A stretch of DNA of 40,096 bases from Candidatus Poribacteria bacterium. Lineage in GTDB: Bacteria > Poribacteria > WGA-4E > WGA-3G. Of this stretch, positions 8,571 through 17,440 are shown in pieces. The notes under the pieces are model-generated. The model made no database searches and was not told where the DNA came from. It worked only from the letters and a program-made list of their open reading frames with translations. Location: contig JAJEDN010000111.1 in assembly GCA_022821495.1 (NCBI GenBank), forward strand, positions 1 to 40,096, given 5' to 3'. Each line of letters opens with the position of its first letter. Positions within the stretch are counted from its first letter, which is position 1. Both the position numbers and the translations under genes were made by a program.

Positions 8571-8599
8571 ATTTTATCACGAACGCTAAAGGGTGTCAA
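8571..8599 (-). promoter_or_regulatory. lpdA promoter
   Basis: On the minus strand TTGACA (8594-8599) is followed after 17 bases by TAAAAT (8571-8576), a near-consensus sigma-70 promoter placed about 30 bases before the lpdA start. Confidence 0.75.
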
Positions 8600-8626
8600 A
8601 TTCAGAACATTTAGTCTTGAGGCAGT

Positions 8627-8683
8627 GAAAAAATAAAAAAGGCGATTGCGTGCCAGCCTTCACTACTGGCAGTTACAATCGCC
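8627..8683 (-). terminator. Terminator of the sigma-factor gene
   Basis: On the minus strand an 8-bp stem GGCGATTG/CAATCGCC encloses a second stem TGCCAG/CTGGCA and is followed by TTTTTTATTTTTTC. It lies about 50 bases after the stop of the sigma-factor gene and just before the lpdA promoter, separating the two units. Confidence 0.8.
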
Positions 8684-8729
8684 GGTACGTTTGAATTGTG
8701 GTTATTTTCAAAGGTGCCTCCAAAAATAG

Positions 8730-9380
8730 TTAGTCTGCCAAACCGAGCCTCTGTGCTGCGTCTGTCAGTTTCTGCGTCACCTGTGTCACCAGCTGGCTGA
8801 CGCGAGATTCAGAGAGATTCAACACTTCGGCAATCTCACAATTTCGCTGATCCTTGCGAAGGCAGGCGAAAACTTCGCGTTCACGGGTGGTTAAGATTTT
8901 CAGAAGTTTAGGCAAGGTAGCCGCCAAACTAATGTTCCGGACGAGTTCATCTGTAAATTCAGCATGAGGGTCCGCAACCTCCGGCAACTGTCCGAGGTCT
9001 TGCTTCATTTCAGCATCCGGATCTTTGGACGGATCCCGCGCGCCATCAAAACTACAGAGTTCCCGGTTGCTATGGGTGAGTTCTCTACTTTTTGCGTCCA
9101 TCAAAGTTCCACAGATTCGTGGACGGATGAAGGTGCTGAAACTCGCGCCACTGCTGTGTGTGGGATTGAACCGAGGTCCTTTTTCGATGAGCACGATGAC
9201 ACCGATTTGCCGCAAATCCTCCTGGATGTCAGGACGCTGCGGTGAAGCACACGCCATGCAGTTTGCACACCAGTTCACATCCGGTAGTAGCCGTTTTATC
9301 GTTTTATCATCAGGAGAGAAAACCCCGTGATGCTCATAACGCGGACATTTTATGCCTTTCAACTGACATCTCAATTTCAT
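8730..9380 (-). CDS. Short sigma-70-family factor with cysteine cluster
   Basis: The C-terminal part (residues about 155-205) is a region-4 helix-turn-helix: LTTREREVFACL followed by CEIAEVLNLSESRVSQL. Residues about 50-100 resemble sigma region 2 (QEDLRQIG, then FSTFIRPRICGTLMDA), the layout of small alternative sigma factors. The N-terminus is unusual: Cys5 and Cys12, and a C-x2-C-x2-C triplet (Cys38, 41, 44), which could bind zinc or sense redox state. The start is at ATG 9380 because GGAGGG lies just upstream, inside the longer reading from 9395. A leader with hairpins precedes it and a terminator follows. A STAS gene with a possible regulatory link lies about 800 bases upstream on the same strand. 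Confidence 0.8.
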   Translation of the reverse strand: MKLRCQLKGIKCPRYEHHGVFSPDDKTIKRLLPDVNWCANCMACASPQRPDIQEDLRQIGVIVLIEKGPRFNPTHSSGASFSTFIRPRICGTLMDAKSRELTHSNRELCSFDGARDPSKDPDAEMKQDLGQLPEVADPHAEFTDELVRNISLAATLPKLLKILTTREREVFACLRKDQRNCEIAEVLNLSESRVSQLVTQVTQKLTDAAQRLGLAD

Positions 9381-9420
9381 GAATTTACCCTCCATGAAAG
9401 TAAGTCGTTGACTTGTAATA

Positions 9421-9457
9421 TGCTATTTCGATAGCAGGCATTTGTCATGCCGCTATC
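9421..9457 (-). promoter_or_regulatory. Alternative hairpins in sigma-factor leader
   Basis: Three related segments can pair in two exclusive ways. TGCTAT (9421-9426) pairs with ATAGCA (9431-9436) around a 4-base loop. Alternatively GATAGC and GGCAT (9430-9441) pair with ATGCC and GCTATC (9447-9457). The region lies 40-77 bases before the sigma-factor start, where an RNA switch or protein-binding site could act. The function is inferred from position only. Confidence 0.35.
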
Positions 9458-9621
9458 CAAAATCCGCTTGCTATTCTTTATTGTACAATTTTTAAAGAGG
9501 AAAAACAAGACAAAACTTCAAAAATCCCATTTTAATTTTTTAAGCCTTATGCATCTTCTAAGGACGCGCGTAAAACCTGACCTCATCAATCATACCTATA
9601 AAGCCCCTTTGGTTCAATAGT

Positions 9622-10107
9622 TCATTTTGATAGGTACTCATACGGATCTATGCCCGAAGCATCCATGTCCAATACAAGTATGCCTGGGGGAAGTATTCCC
9701 TCTCTGACTTGGTCTGTAATTGTGCTATCACCTCCTGAAATCTCAGAGGCATATTTAGTGATTGTGCCATCAGGCAGTTGGGTATCCTCCCATTTGACAT
9801 AAACAACATTCGGATAGTACAAATAGACTTTCCCATTATTCATATCCATATCAGTCCCAACGAAACGGTCCCCTTCCTTCCATTTCTTAACCATAACGAG
9901 TCCCCACAATTCTCGCTGGGTCAACGCATCAATACTCACAGTTTTTTTCTCAGGTTGCAGCCAAACTACAGCAAACGGAAGATCGGGCGGAACTTGGGGA
10001 CGCTCAATTTTTTTCGGTCCGAATGCCGAACACCCACATATTATGGATAATCCAAATATGGCTAAAAGGTTCATTAGCACCACTCGGCGATATTTCGTGG
10101 ATTTCAT
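9622..10107 (-). CDS. Putative lipoprotein, family unknown
   Basis: About 161 residues. The N-terminus has basic residues, a hydrophobic stretch (LMNLLAIFGLSIICGC) and a lipobox-like I-C-G-C, so it is probably an outer- or inner-membrane lipoprotein anchored at Cys26. The mature part has no motif I recognise; it contains several short beta-like strands. The start at ATG 10107 follows AAAGGAG. It sits between the STAS gene (about 60 bases upstream) and the sigma factor (240 bases downstream), all on the minus strand. The 240-base gap 9381-9621 holds only the hairpins at 9421-9457 and AT-rich sequence. Confidence 0.65.
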   Translation of the reverse strand: MKSTKYRRVVLMNLLAIFGLSIICGCSAFGPKKIERPQVPPDLPFAVVWLQPEKKTVSIDALTQRELWGLVMVKKWKEGDRFVGTDMDMNNGKVYLYYPNVVYVKWEDTQLPDGTITKYASEISGGDSTITDQVREGILPPGILVLDMDASGIDPYEYLSK

Positions 10108-10169
10108 TGTTTTGTCTCCTTTGAGCAATTATTTTGACAAGAGCAGAATCGCACCTCGGCTGCTCGCCC

Positions 10170-10520
10170 TTAGTCCCCCTTGGCGAGTGCCAAAATCGCA
10201 GCCTCCTCACTCTCGAAATGTTCAAAAATACTCACAAGCCGACTCAAGACGAGTAAATTCTTAATATGTCGCCCAACATTGATAATAGCGATACGACTTT
10301 TCAACTGTGCTGCGATCACATGCACATTGACCAGCATGCCGAGCGCCGAACTATCTATCTTGTGAACGTACTCGAAATTGATGATGAAGCAGGGCGTATG
10401 GGAAGCCTCTAACAACTCCAACGCGAGTTTCTCTCGCAATTCCGATACCGCAGTGCCGACAATTTTACCGTGGGGTTCCAAAATTGGAACGCCGCCTCTC
10501 AGACGTGTCATCATCACCAT
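10170..10520 (-). CDS. STAS-domain anti-sigma factor antagonist
   Basis: A 116-residue single STAS domain like SpoIIAA/RsbV, which bind an anti-sigma kinase and free its sigma factor. The key phospho-acceptor loop is visible as K-I-D-S-S-A-L-G-M-L, with Ser57 the likely phosphorylated serine. The GRHIKNLLVLSRLVSIFEHF segment matches the C-terminal helix. ATG 10520 follows an AAAGGAG site. No anti-sigma kinase gene is in the window. A short sigma factor lies about 800 bases downstream on the same strand, so a partner-switching link is plausible but unproven. Confidence 0.85.
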   Translation of the reverse strand: MVMMTRLRGGVPILEPHGKIVGTAVSELREKLALELLEASHTPCFIINFEYVHKIDSSALGMLVNVHVIAAQLKSRIAIINVGRHIKNLLVLSRLVSIFEHFESEEAAILALAKGD

Positions 10521-10693
10521 GGATTTTCTCCTTTATTATTTTTTTCCGGGATCCCGTTGACCTTGAAATATGCCTCGGTTTCGGTCATAGACGAGATATG
10601 AGACTTGACATAATGATACCTAAAATATCCACTATATTAATTATAGATATGAAACTGAAAAAGTTTAGGGTAAATTTACATTTTTTTCGGGAT

Positions 10694-10722
10694 TTGACAA
10701 AAAAGACGGGGGGTGCTATAGT
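10694..10722 (+). promoter_or_regulatory. ggt promoter
   Basis: TTGACA (10694-10699) and TATAGT (10717-10722) are separated by exactly 17 bases, giving transcription from about 10729 and a short leader with AGGAGGG at 10741-10747 before the ATG. Confidence 0.8.
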
Positions 10723-10750
10723 GGTAGCAGTCTGAAAGTAGGAGGGAACG

Positions 10751-12361
10751 ATGTTTGATGGGTATTACCCCAACCAATTTGGACCTGGACGTTCTGCTGT
10801 CATCTGCCAACATGGGGCAGTTGCGACGAGCCAACCCCTTGCCGCGCAGGGCGGGTTACAAATTCTACGCGATGGCGGAAACGCTATTGACGCAGCGGTC
10901 GCGACTGCTGCGATCCTCAATGTCGTCGAACCGATGTCAACGGGTATCGGTGGCGATGCTTTTATGCTGGTCTACCAGCCTAAAGAGGGTGTAATCCGGG
11001 GTTTGAATGCAAGCGGCAGGGCACCGTACGCCGCAGAACTGGCGTTTTTTACCAAGCAAGGGTTAACCAGTATTCCGTCTTTTGGGAGCATGTATCCTGT
11101 TACGGTACCGGGTACGATTGATGGGTGGTCAACCCTTCTCGATGAATGTGGAACGATGTCATTGGCGGAGGTTCTTCAACCTGCGATTGATTATGCAGAG
11201 AATGGATTTCCGGTGAGTCCACAAATTAGTCTTGCGTGGCAAGGCAGCGCGGCAATGTTGGCGCAGCATCCTGATACTGCGAAGACCTATCTCACGAATG
11301 GAAAGGCACCGGTGCCGGGTGAAGTCTTTCGTCAGCCGAATTTCGCGCGGACGTTAGGGTTGATTGCTGAAGGTGGACGTGATGCCTTTTATCACGGCGA
11401 GATTGCTGATAAGATCGTCCAATTTTCCGATGAGAATGGCGGACTGTTCACGCGACAAGACTTCGCTGACCACAAGTCCGATTGGGTTGAACCGATTTCT
11501 ACGAATTATCGCGGTTATGATGTCTATGAAATTCCGCCGAATGGACAAGGCATTGCAGCGCTGCTCGCACTCAATATCGTTGAAGGATTTGACCTCAGAG
11601 CGATGGGGCATAACAGTCCTGAACATTTACACTACGCAATTGAGGCAATGAAATTGGGGTTCTCGGATCTCTACAAATATGTAACAGATCCAGCATTTGT
11701 AGATGTGCCAGTAGCTGGACTGCTCTCTAATGACTATACGGAAAGCCAACGGTCCCGTATCTCATCAGAACGGGCGAATACAGCACCGAGTGCCGGTGTT
11801 CCGTCAATAGGAAGTGATACTGTATACCTGTGTGTTGTTGATAGTGAGCGAAACGTTGTCTCTTTTATTAACAGTCTTTTTGCAGGCTTTGGATCAGGTC
11901 TAACTGCTGGTGATACAGGTATCATGTTGCAAAATCGGGGTGCAGGTTTTTCGCTGGATCCGAACCATGCGAATTGTATCGCACCGCATAAACGGACGTT
12001 ACATACGATTATCCCGGGCATGATTGCCCAAGACGGAGTGCCGTTGGTTACCTTCGGGGTCATGGGCGGACAGATGCAAACACAAGGACATTTACAGTTT
12101 GTGTGTAATCTCATTGATTTCAATATGGATGTCCAAAATGCATTAGATGCCCCTCGGTTTCGGGTGATGGACGATTCTCGGCTTATGCTGGAGGCAGGTA
12201 TTCCGATGAATGTGCAAGCCACATTGGCACAGAAGGGGCATCATATCATACCCGGCGACACTTTTTTTGGGGGTGGGCAAGCGATTTTTATCAACCCATC
12301 CTTTGACACGCTTGTGGCAGGTTCAGATCCGAGACGGGATGGATGTGCGGTCGGCTATTGA
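10751..12361 (+). CDS. ggt: Gamma-glutamyltransferase family protein
   Basis: Ntn-hydrolase of the gamma-glutamyltranspeptidase family, which hydrolyses or transfers gamma-glutamyl groups of glutathione and related compounds. The N-terminal half has G-G-N-A-I-D-A-A-V-A and STGIGGDAFML. The cleavage site is near SDTVYLCVVD, where Thr357 would become the N-terminal nucleophile of the small subunit. The downstream FGSGL and GGQMQTQGHLQ motifs are typical. The length of 536 residues is normal. There is no signal peptide, unlike classic periplasmic GGT, so it is probably cytosolic. It may act on a substrate other than glutathione, as in the YwrD-like branch. It has its own promoter and strong RBS. 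Confidence 0.88.
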   Translation: MFDGYYPNQFGPGRSAVICQHGAVATSQPLAAQGGLQILRDGGNAIDAAVATAAILNVVEPMSTGIGGDAFMLVYQPKEGVIRGLNASGRAPYAAELAFFTKQGLTSIPSFGSMYPVTVPGTIDGWSTLLDECGTMSLAEVLQPAIDYAENGFPVSPQISLAWQGSAAMLAQHPDTAKTYLTNGKAPVPGEVFRQPNFARTLGLIAEGGRDAFYHGEIADKIVQFSDENGGLFTRQDFADHKSDWVEPISTNYRGYDVYEIPPNGQGIAALLALNIVEGFDLRAMGHNSPEHLHYAIEAMKLGFSDLYKYVTDPAFVDVPVAGLLSNDYTESQRSRISSERANTAPSAGVPSIGSDTVYLCVVDSERNVVSFINSLFAGFGSGLTAGDTGIMLQNRGAGFSLDPNHANCIAPHKRTLHTIIPGMIAQDGVPLVTFGVMGGQMQTQGHLQFVCNLIDFNMDVQNALDAPRFRVMDDSRLMLEAGIPMNVQATLAQKGHHIIPGDTFFGGGQAIFINPSFDTLVAGSDPRRDGCAVGY

Positions 12362-12378
12362 GGGGAAAGGGAATTTAC

Positions 12379-12407
12379 TTGACTTTCGGCTTAAATTGAG
12401 GTATAAT
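12379..12407 (+). promoter_or_regulatory. Strong promoter upstream of gene-free region
   Basis: TTGACT (12379-12384) and TATAAT (12402-12407) with a 17-base spacer form a near-consensus sigma-70 promoter 20 bases after the ggt stop. No convincing gene begins until gltB at 12839, so it drives either a non-coding RNA or a long gltB leader of about 425 nt. Confidence 0.75.
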
Positions 12408-12413
12408 ATTAGA

Positions 12414-12612
12414 ACGAACAGGTGGTTTTGCCTCAAAAAATGGGGCTTAAACCAAAGCATGTAAGCCCGCCAAGCCGGCCGTGAATCACCGTTGATTCCA
12501 GAGGCTCTCTCTTGCCTTGAGGCGCGCTATTTTCGGCAGGATACGAGTCGTCAGCGTCCGACCCAGCCCTGAAAGCGAAATCCGTTTTCCGATTTATTTG
12601 TATCCATCATCA
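12414..12612 (+). ncRNA. Candidate structured RNA or gltB leader
   Basis: Right behind a strong promoter comes about 200 bases with dense pairing and no good ORF. GGTTT-GCCTC (12424-12434) pairs with GGGGC-AAACC (12442-12453). The alternative GGGCTTA/TAAGCCC (12443-12449 and 12462-12468) excludes part of that stem. A perfect GAATCA-CCGT-TGATTC hairpin (12483-12498) is flanked by AGCC/GGCT. A weak AAATC/GATTT stem lies near 12579-12596. I checked by eye for RNase P, tmRNA, SRP RNA, T-box and cobalamin motifs and found none; a diverged 6S RNA cannot be excluded. The 3' end is a guess. The rest of the gap to 12709 is AT-rich, with only a GCGA/TCGC hairpin near 12634-12644. Confidence 0.4.
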
Positions 12613-12709
12613 AAAAGGATAGGGCTAAGGCATGCGAACTTCGCCCCGGGGAATAGATATAAAAAGACGAAGCGTAAACAACTTGATTTACAATGCCGAT
12701 AAAAAAAAT

Positions 12710-12800
12710 AGGACTTACGCATTCCCGTTTGCAGGCGGGGTTTTAAACCCCGCCTGCAGTGCATAATACTCAGGTTATCATAGAAAAATGCGTAAGTCCT
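12710..12800. repeat. MITE-like element, copy A
   Basis: The 91-bp unit has perfect 14-bp terminal inverted repeats (AGGACTTACGCATT at 12710-12723, its complement at 12787-12800). It also has an internal perfect palindrome: GCAGGCGGGGTTT (12731-12743) and its complement (12745-12757) around one base. Related ends occur at 35032-35121 and 38566-38688. It carries no gene and probably moves, or moved, with a transposase supplied in trans. It sits in the leader of gltB. Confidence 0.8.
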
Positions 12801-12838
12801 AAGAAATATAGAAGAATGTATGGAGAGTTAGTTTAAAA

Positions 12839-15800
12839 ATGTACAAGGATTTAAACGAAAAAGATGCCTGTGGTGTAGGTTTTGTCGCGAACCGTTTCGG
12901 AAGTCGGAGTCATGAGATTATCAAGATGGCGACGCAAGCGGTCACGAATTTGACGCACCGAGGCGCGGTGGCGGCGGACGCGAAAACAGGCGACGGGGCA
13001 GGTATCTTAACACAAATTCCCGAAAAATTATTTCAAAAAGAACTTGAGAAACTCGGAGTCCATCTTGATTCGATAAATGACATGGGTCTTGGGATGATTT
13101 TTCTCCCACGACACGATGAAAAGGCGTTGGCACACGGGCGGGCACTTATTGAAAAGACGTTACAACAATACGGTGTTCCGCTTCTCGGATGGCGCTCGGT
13201 GCCGCTGGATCTTTCTGCGCTTGGGACTAAAGCTTTAGAAACGATGCCAGAGATTCAACAGGTATTGGTTGGGCGACCGGCACAACTAACAGACGATGCC
13301 TTTGAGAGATGTTTATATTTAATATGTAAAGAGTTAGAACATCGTATCCAAGCGGCGGGGCTTGATGAATTCCATATCGCATCCTTTTCGCATCGGACAG
13401 TTGTCTACAAGGGGTTACTCGTTGCCCCGCAGCTTGCGCAATTTTATTTGGACTTAAAAGATTCGGATTTTGAGGCGGCACTCGCTGTTTTTCACCAACG
13501 TTATAGTACGAACACCTCTTCCACATGGATGCTCGCGCAACCCTTCCATACACTCGCACACAACGGTGAAATCAATACCTTAATGGGCAACCGGAATTGG
13601 ATGCGAGCGCGCGAAGCAGATTTACAGTCCCCCCTCTGGAACGAACACATTCAAAAACTTGTCCCAATTATCAATCCACACGGCAGCGATTCGATGAGTT
13701 TAGATAGCGTGTTAGAGTTATTAACGCATTCTGACCGTGATATCCTACACGCCATGATGTGTCTGATCCCGGAGGCGTATGAACAGATTCCGGATATGCC
13801 GGATGTGCTTAAAGCTTGTTACGAGTACCTTTCATGTGTCAGTGAACCTTGGGACGGACCGGCGGCAGTCGCGTTTACGGACGGTGTTGTCGTCGGGGCA
13901 AGTCTTGATAGAAACGGTTTACGACCCGCACGCTATAAAGTCACGGAAGAGGGAACTGTTGTCATGGGGTCTGAGGTCGGTATTATTGAACTTGACGATA
14001 GTCGCGTTGTGGAAAAGGGTCGTTTGGGACCTGGACAGATGATCGCTGTGGATACAGCGGAAGGAAAAGTGCTAAAGGATTCGGAGATTAAGCATCGTAT
14101 TGCTGAGCGAAAACCTTATGCGGAGTGGGTACAGAAAGGCATCGTAACGCTTCCTGCTGAAAAGGACGACGCTGCCACTACGACGGATGCTGTTTCTGCG
14201 CAGCTGCCGATGCGCCAGAAAGCCTTCGGTTATATGACTGAGGATGTGGAACGATTTATTAAACCCATGGTAATGGAAGCGAAGGAGGCGGTCGGTTCAA
14301 TGGGTGATGATACACCACCTGCAGTGATTTCTCAGCACCCCCGATTGCTCTATACTTACTTCAAACAACGCTTCGCGCAAGTAACAAACCCACCGATTGA
14401 CTCAATCCGTGAACGTTTGGTGATGTCACTTACAACTTACCTCGGACGACGGCATAGTTTACTCACGGAAACTGAAGCTCATGCTCGGCTTATCCGGTTA
14501 CCTTCACCAATCCTGACCAATACAGATTTACAAGCACTGAGAGCACTGAATATCCCCGATTTTCAGATGTCAACACTTTCTGTCTGTTTCCCGGTATCCT
14601 CTGGTCCACAGGGCTTGGAAACTGGGCTGGAGGCGTTATGTGAACGTGCTTCCGAAGCAGTTGATGCCGGAACAACGCTTCTCGTGCTAAGCGATAAAGA
14701 TGTCAATGCTGATGCTGCGCCGATTCCGATGGCACTTGCTGTCGGTGCTGTCCATCATCATCTCATTCGGGAAGGGAAACGGATGCGAGTGAGTCTTATC
14801 GCTGAAACCGGGGATGCGAGAGAAGAACATCATTTTGCTGTCCTGATCGGTTATGGCGCAGCGGCGGTCAACCCTTATCTCGCGTTTTCTACGATTGTTC
14901 AACTTGCTGAAGATGAGGAACTTGGCGATCTCACAGCGGCGAAAGCGATCGAAACCTATAAGGCGACCGTTGAAAAAGGTCTTTTGAAGATTATGGCGAA
15001 GATGGGGATTTCGACGGTGTCGAGTTACCGGGGTGCTCAAATTTTCGAGGCACTCGGTATCAATGCAACGGTTATTGATAAATGTTTTACAGGGACCACC
15101 TCGCGCTTAAGCGGCATCGGGTTTGCTGAAATCGCGGCGGAGACGCTCCACTTCCACGCGAAAGCGTTTTCGGGGGGCGAAGACGACCCATCGCTTCAAG
15201 AGGCGGGGTATTTCCGGTTCCGTAGAAACGGTGAATTCCATGCCTTTAATCCGACTGTATTTAAATCACTCCATAAGTTCGTCAAGGCAGGTAAATCGGA
15301 AGATTATGAGAAATATGTTGACGCTATTGAGAGTGGTGAGCTTTCCAGTTTACGGGATTTGCTTGCATTCAAGCCGAGCACGCCTATCCCTATTGAAGAA
15401 GTAGAACCGGCAGAGGATATCGTTCGACGTTTTACAACCGGTAGTATGTCATTTGGGGCGTTAAGCCGTGAAACACACGAAACCTTGGCAGTTGCGATGA
15501 ACCGCCTTGGCGCGAAGTCGGGAAGTGGAGAGGGGGGTGAAAATCCTGATCGCTTCAAGAAACAGCCTAACGGTGACCTCGCTTCGAGTGCTATCAAACA
15601 GGTAGCGTCCGGACGTTTCGGTGTCACACCGACGTACCTAATTTCGGCGAAGGAATTGGAAATCAAGATGGCGCAAGGGTCTAAACCTGGAGAGGGCGGA
15701 CAGATCCCGGGGCACAAAGTAACCGCTGAAATCGCCTCTATCCGGCATTCTGTGCCTGGCGTTCCATTGATTTCGCCGCCACCGCACCACGACATTTATT

Positions 15801-17335
15801 CTATTGAAGACTTGGCGCAACTCATCTATGATTTGAAACAGGCAAATCCACAGGCAAAGGTCGCTGTAAAACTGGTCTCCGAATTTCTGGTTGGAACCAT
15901 TGCGTCAGGTGTGGCAAAGGGCTACGCCGATGTTATCCAAGTGAGTGGACATGAAGGCGGTACAGGTGCCTCGCCGCTCAGTTCCATTAAGAATGCCGGA
16001 ACACCTTGGGAACTCGGACTTGCAGAGACACAGCGCGCCCTCGTGGAGAACGAGTTGCGAGATCGTGTTGTATTGCGGGCAGACGGTGGAATGCGTTCGG
16101 GACGTGATATTGTCATCGCTGCTATGTTAGGGGCAGAGGAATACGGTTTTGGTACAATAGCAATGGTAGCGACGGGATGCGTGATGGCGCGCCAATGCCA
16201 CCTGAATACGTGCCCTGTTGGGGTAGCCACACAGGATCCGGCACTCCGTGCGAAGTATCCTGGGACGCCTGAGATGGTTGTTAACTTCATGTTGGGTGTA
16301 GCGAATGAAGTTCGATCCATTCTCGCGAATCTCGGACATAAGTCTTTGAACGATATTATTGGTCGCCCTGAATTGCTACAACCGATTGATCTTGCGGATT
16401 ATCCAAAAGCAGCAACGCTTGATTTAAGCGAGATTTTGACCCCTGCGGATCCAACTGGTACACAGCCTCGTTACCATCTGCAGGAACGAAACGATCGAGA
16501 GGACATCCCGCTTGATGATCAGATTTTGGCAGATGCTGAGGAAGCGATTGACCAAAAAACACTGATCCAACTCTCTTATCCTATCCGGAACACGCACCGA
16601 ACAGTCGGAGCAAAGTTATCTGGTGAAATCGCGAAACGTTACGGGGATACGGGGTTGCCTGATAGAACGATTCAGTGCAATTTTGAGGGAAGTGCGGGAC
16701 AGAGTTTCGGTGCCTTCTGTATCAGTGGCGTACAATTCGTGTTGACAGGCGAAGCCAATGATTATGTTGGCAAAGGCATGGCGGGCGGGGAACTTATTAT
16801 CAAACCCGCGCCGACTGCATCGTTTAAAACTTATGAAAATACAATCATCGGAAATACGGTCTTATATGGCGCGACAGGTGGGACACTCTACGCAGCAGGT
16901 GGCGTTGGTGAACGGTTCTGCGTCCGAAATAGTGGCGCGACTGCTGTCGTGGAAGGGGTCGGTGATCACGGTTGTGAATATATGACTGCTGGCACAGTCG
17001 TAGTTATCGGCGAGACGGGTAGAAACTTTGGCGCTGGGATGACAGGTGGTACCGCATACATCCTTGACGAAAAAGGTCAATTTGAAAAGAAGTACAACTC
17101 GGATTGGGTGAAAATAGAAAAGATGAAGAGTGAGGCGGATGTTAAGAACCTGATGGCACTTATACAAAATCATGCAGCATATACGGGCAGTCAACATGCT
17201 GAGAATATTCTTACCCATTGGGAGGCATTCCTTCCGCACTTTTGGAAGGTCGTAACACCGCCGCCCCCACCGCTTCCAGCACCTGTCCAACTGAAGAGAC
17301 GCGCTGCATCTCGGAGAGAACGGAAGAAGCGTTAG
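12839..17335 (+). CDS. gltB: Glutamate synthase large (alpha) subunit
   Basis: Moves the amide of glutamine to 2-oxoglutarate, giving two glutamates. Order of domains: glutamine amidotransferase type 2 with nucleophile Cys11 after a 10-residue propeptide (KDACGVGFVA); central linker domain; FMN-binding synthase domain from about residue 860 with SGEGGE, GQIPGHKV and GHEGGTG; and the C-terminal GXGXG beta-helix (GGELIIKP, ending near residue 1430). The 3Fe-4S cysteines are seen as Cys1114, Cys1120 and Cys1125 (C-x5-C-x4-C). At 1498 residues it is a normal NADPH- or ferredoxin-type large subunit. The last about 25 residues are Pro- and Arg/Lys-rich, which I do not know from the family. No gltD follows, so the small subunit must be elsewhere or ferredoxin is the donor. 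Confidence 0.96.
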   Translation: MYKDLNEKDACGVGFVANRFGSRSHEIIKMATQAVTNLTHRGAVAADAKTGDGAGILTQIPEKLFQKELEKLGVHLDSINDMGLGMIFLPRHDEKALAHGRALIEKTLQQYGVPLLGWRSVPLDLSALGTKALETMPEIQQVLVGRPAQLTDDAFERCLYLICKELEHRIQAAGLDEFHIASFSHRTVVYKGLLVAPQLAQFYLDLKDSDFEAALAVFHQRYSTNTSSTWMLAQPFHTLAHNGEINTLMGNRNWMRAREADLQSPLWNEHIQKLVPIINPHGSDSMSLDSVLELLTHSDRDILHAMMCLIPEAYEQIPDMPDVLKACYEYLSCVSEPWDGPAAVAFTDGVVVGASLDRNGLRPARYKVTEEGTVVMGSEVGIIELDDSRVVEKGRLGPGQMIAVDTAEGKVLKDSEIKHRIAERKPYAEWVQKGIVTLPAEKDDAATTTDAVSAQLPMRQKAFGYMTEDVERFIKPMVMEAKEAVGSMGDDTPPAVISQHPRLLYTYFKQRFAQVTNPPIDSIRERLVMSLTTYLGRRHSLLTETEAHARLIRLPSPILTNTDLQALRALNIPDFQMSTLSVCFPVSSGPQGLETGLEALCERASEAVDAGTTLLVLSDKDVNADAAPIPMALAVGAVHHHLIREGKRMRVSLIAETGDAREEHHFAVLIGYGAAAVNPYLAFSTIVQLAEDEELGDLTAAKAIETYKATVEKGLLKIMAKMGISTVSSYRGAQIFEALGINATVIDKCFTGTTSRLSGIGFAEIAAETLHFHAKAFSGGEDDPSLQEAGYFRFRRNGEFHAFNPTVFKSLHKFVKAGKSEDYEKYVDAIESGELSSLRDLLAFKPSTPIPIEEVEPAEDIVRRFTTGSMSFGALSRETHETLAVAMNRLGAKSGSGEGGENPDRFKKQPNGDLASSAIKQVASGRFGVTPTYLISAKELEIKMAQGSKPGEGGQIPGHKVTAEIASIRHSVPGVPLISPPPHHDIYSIEDLAQLIYDLKQANPQAKVAVKLVSEFLVGTIASGVAKGYADVIQVSGHEGGTGASPLSSIKNAGTPWELGLAETQRALVENELRDRVVLRADGGMRSGRDIVIAAMLGAEEYGFGTIAMVATGCVMARQCHLNTCPVGVATQDPALRAKYPGTPEMVVNFMLGVANEVRSILANLGHKSLNDIIGRPELLQPIDLADYPKAATLDLSEILTPADPTGTQPRYHLQERNDREDIPLDDQILADAEEAIDQKTLIQLSYPIRNTHRTVGAKLSGEIAKRYGDTGLPDRTIQCNFEGSAGQSFGAFCISGVQFVLTGEANDYVGKGMAGGELIIKPAPTASFKTYENTIIGNTVLYGATGGTLYAAGGVGERFCVRNSGATAVVEGVGDHGCEYMTAGTVVVIGETGRNFGAGMTGGTAYILDEKGQFEKKYNSDWVKIEKMKSEADVKNLMALIQNHAAYTGSQHAENILTHWEAFLPHFWKVVTPPPPPLPAPVQLKRRAASRRERKKR

Positions 17336-17378
17336 AAATCCTGATTAATTCAACAAACGTAATTTGAAAGACGCAATT

Positions 17379-17420
17379 AAATACGCCGTGCTCGCTGAAT
17401 TCCGCAAGCACGGCGTATTT
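17379..17420 (+). terminator. gltB terminator hairpin
   Basis: AAATACGCCGTGCT (17379-17392) pairs perfectly with AGCACGGCGTATTT (17407-17420), a 14-bp stem 43 bases after the gltB stop, followed by a T-rich stretch. Confidence 0.75.
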
Positions 17421-17440
17421 GTATTATTGAATTGTAGTGC

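Noticed and set aside
12414..12612. T-box, cobalamin riboswitch, RNase P or tmRNA identity for the structured region
   Set aside because: None of the conserved motifs of these classes could be found by eye.
12517..12702. 61-residue open frame in the gap before gltB
   Set aside because: It has no RBS, no recognisable motif and overlaps the hairpin region; a structured RNA or leader explains the region better.
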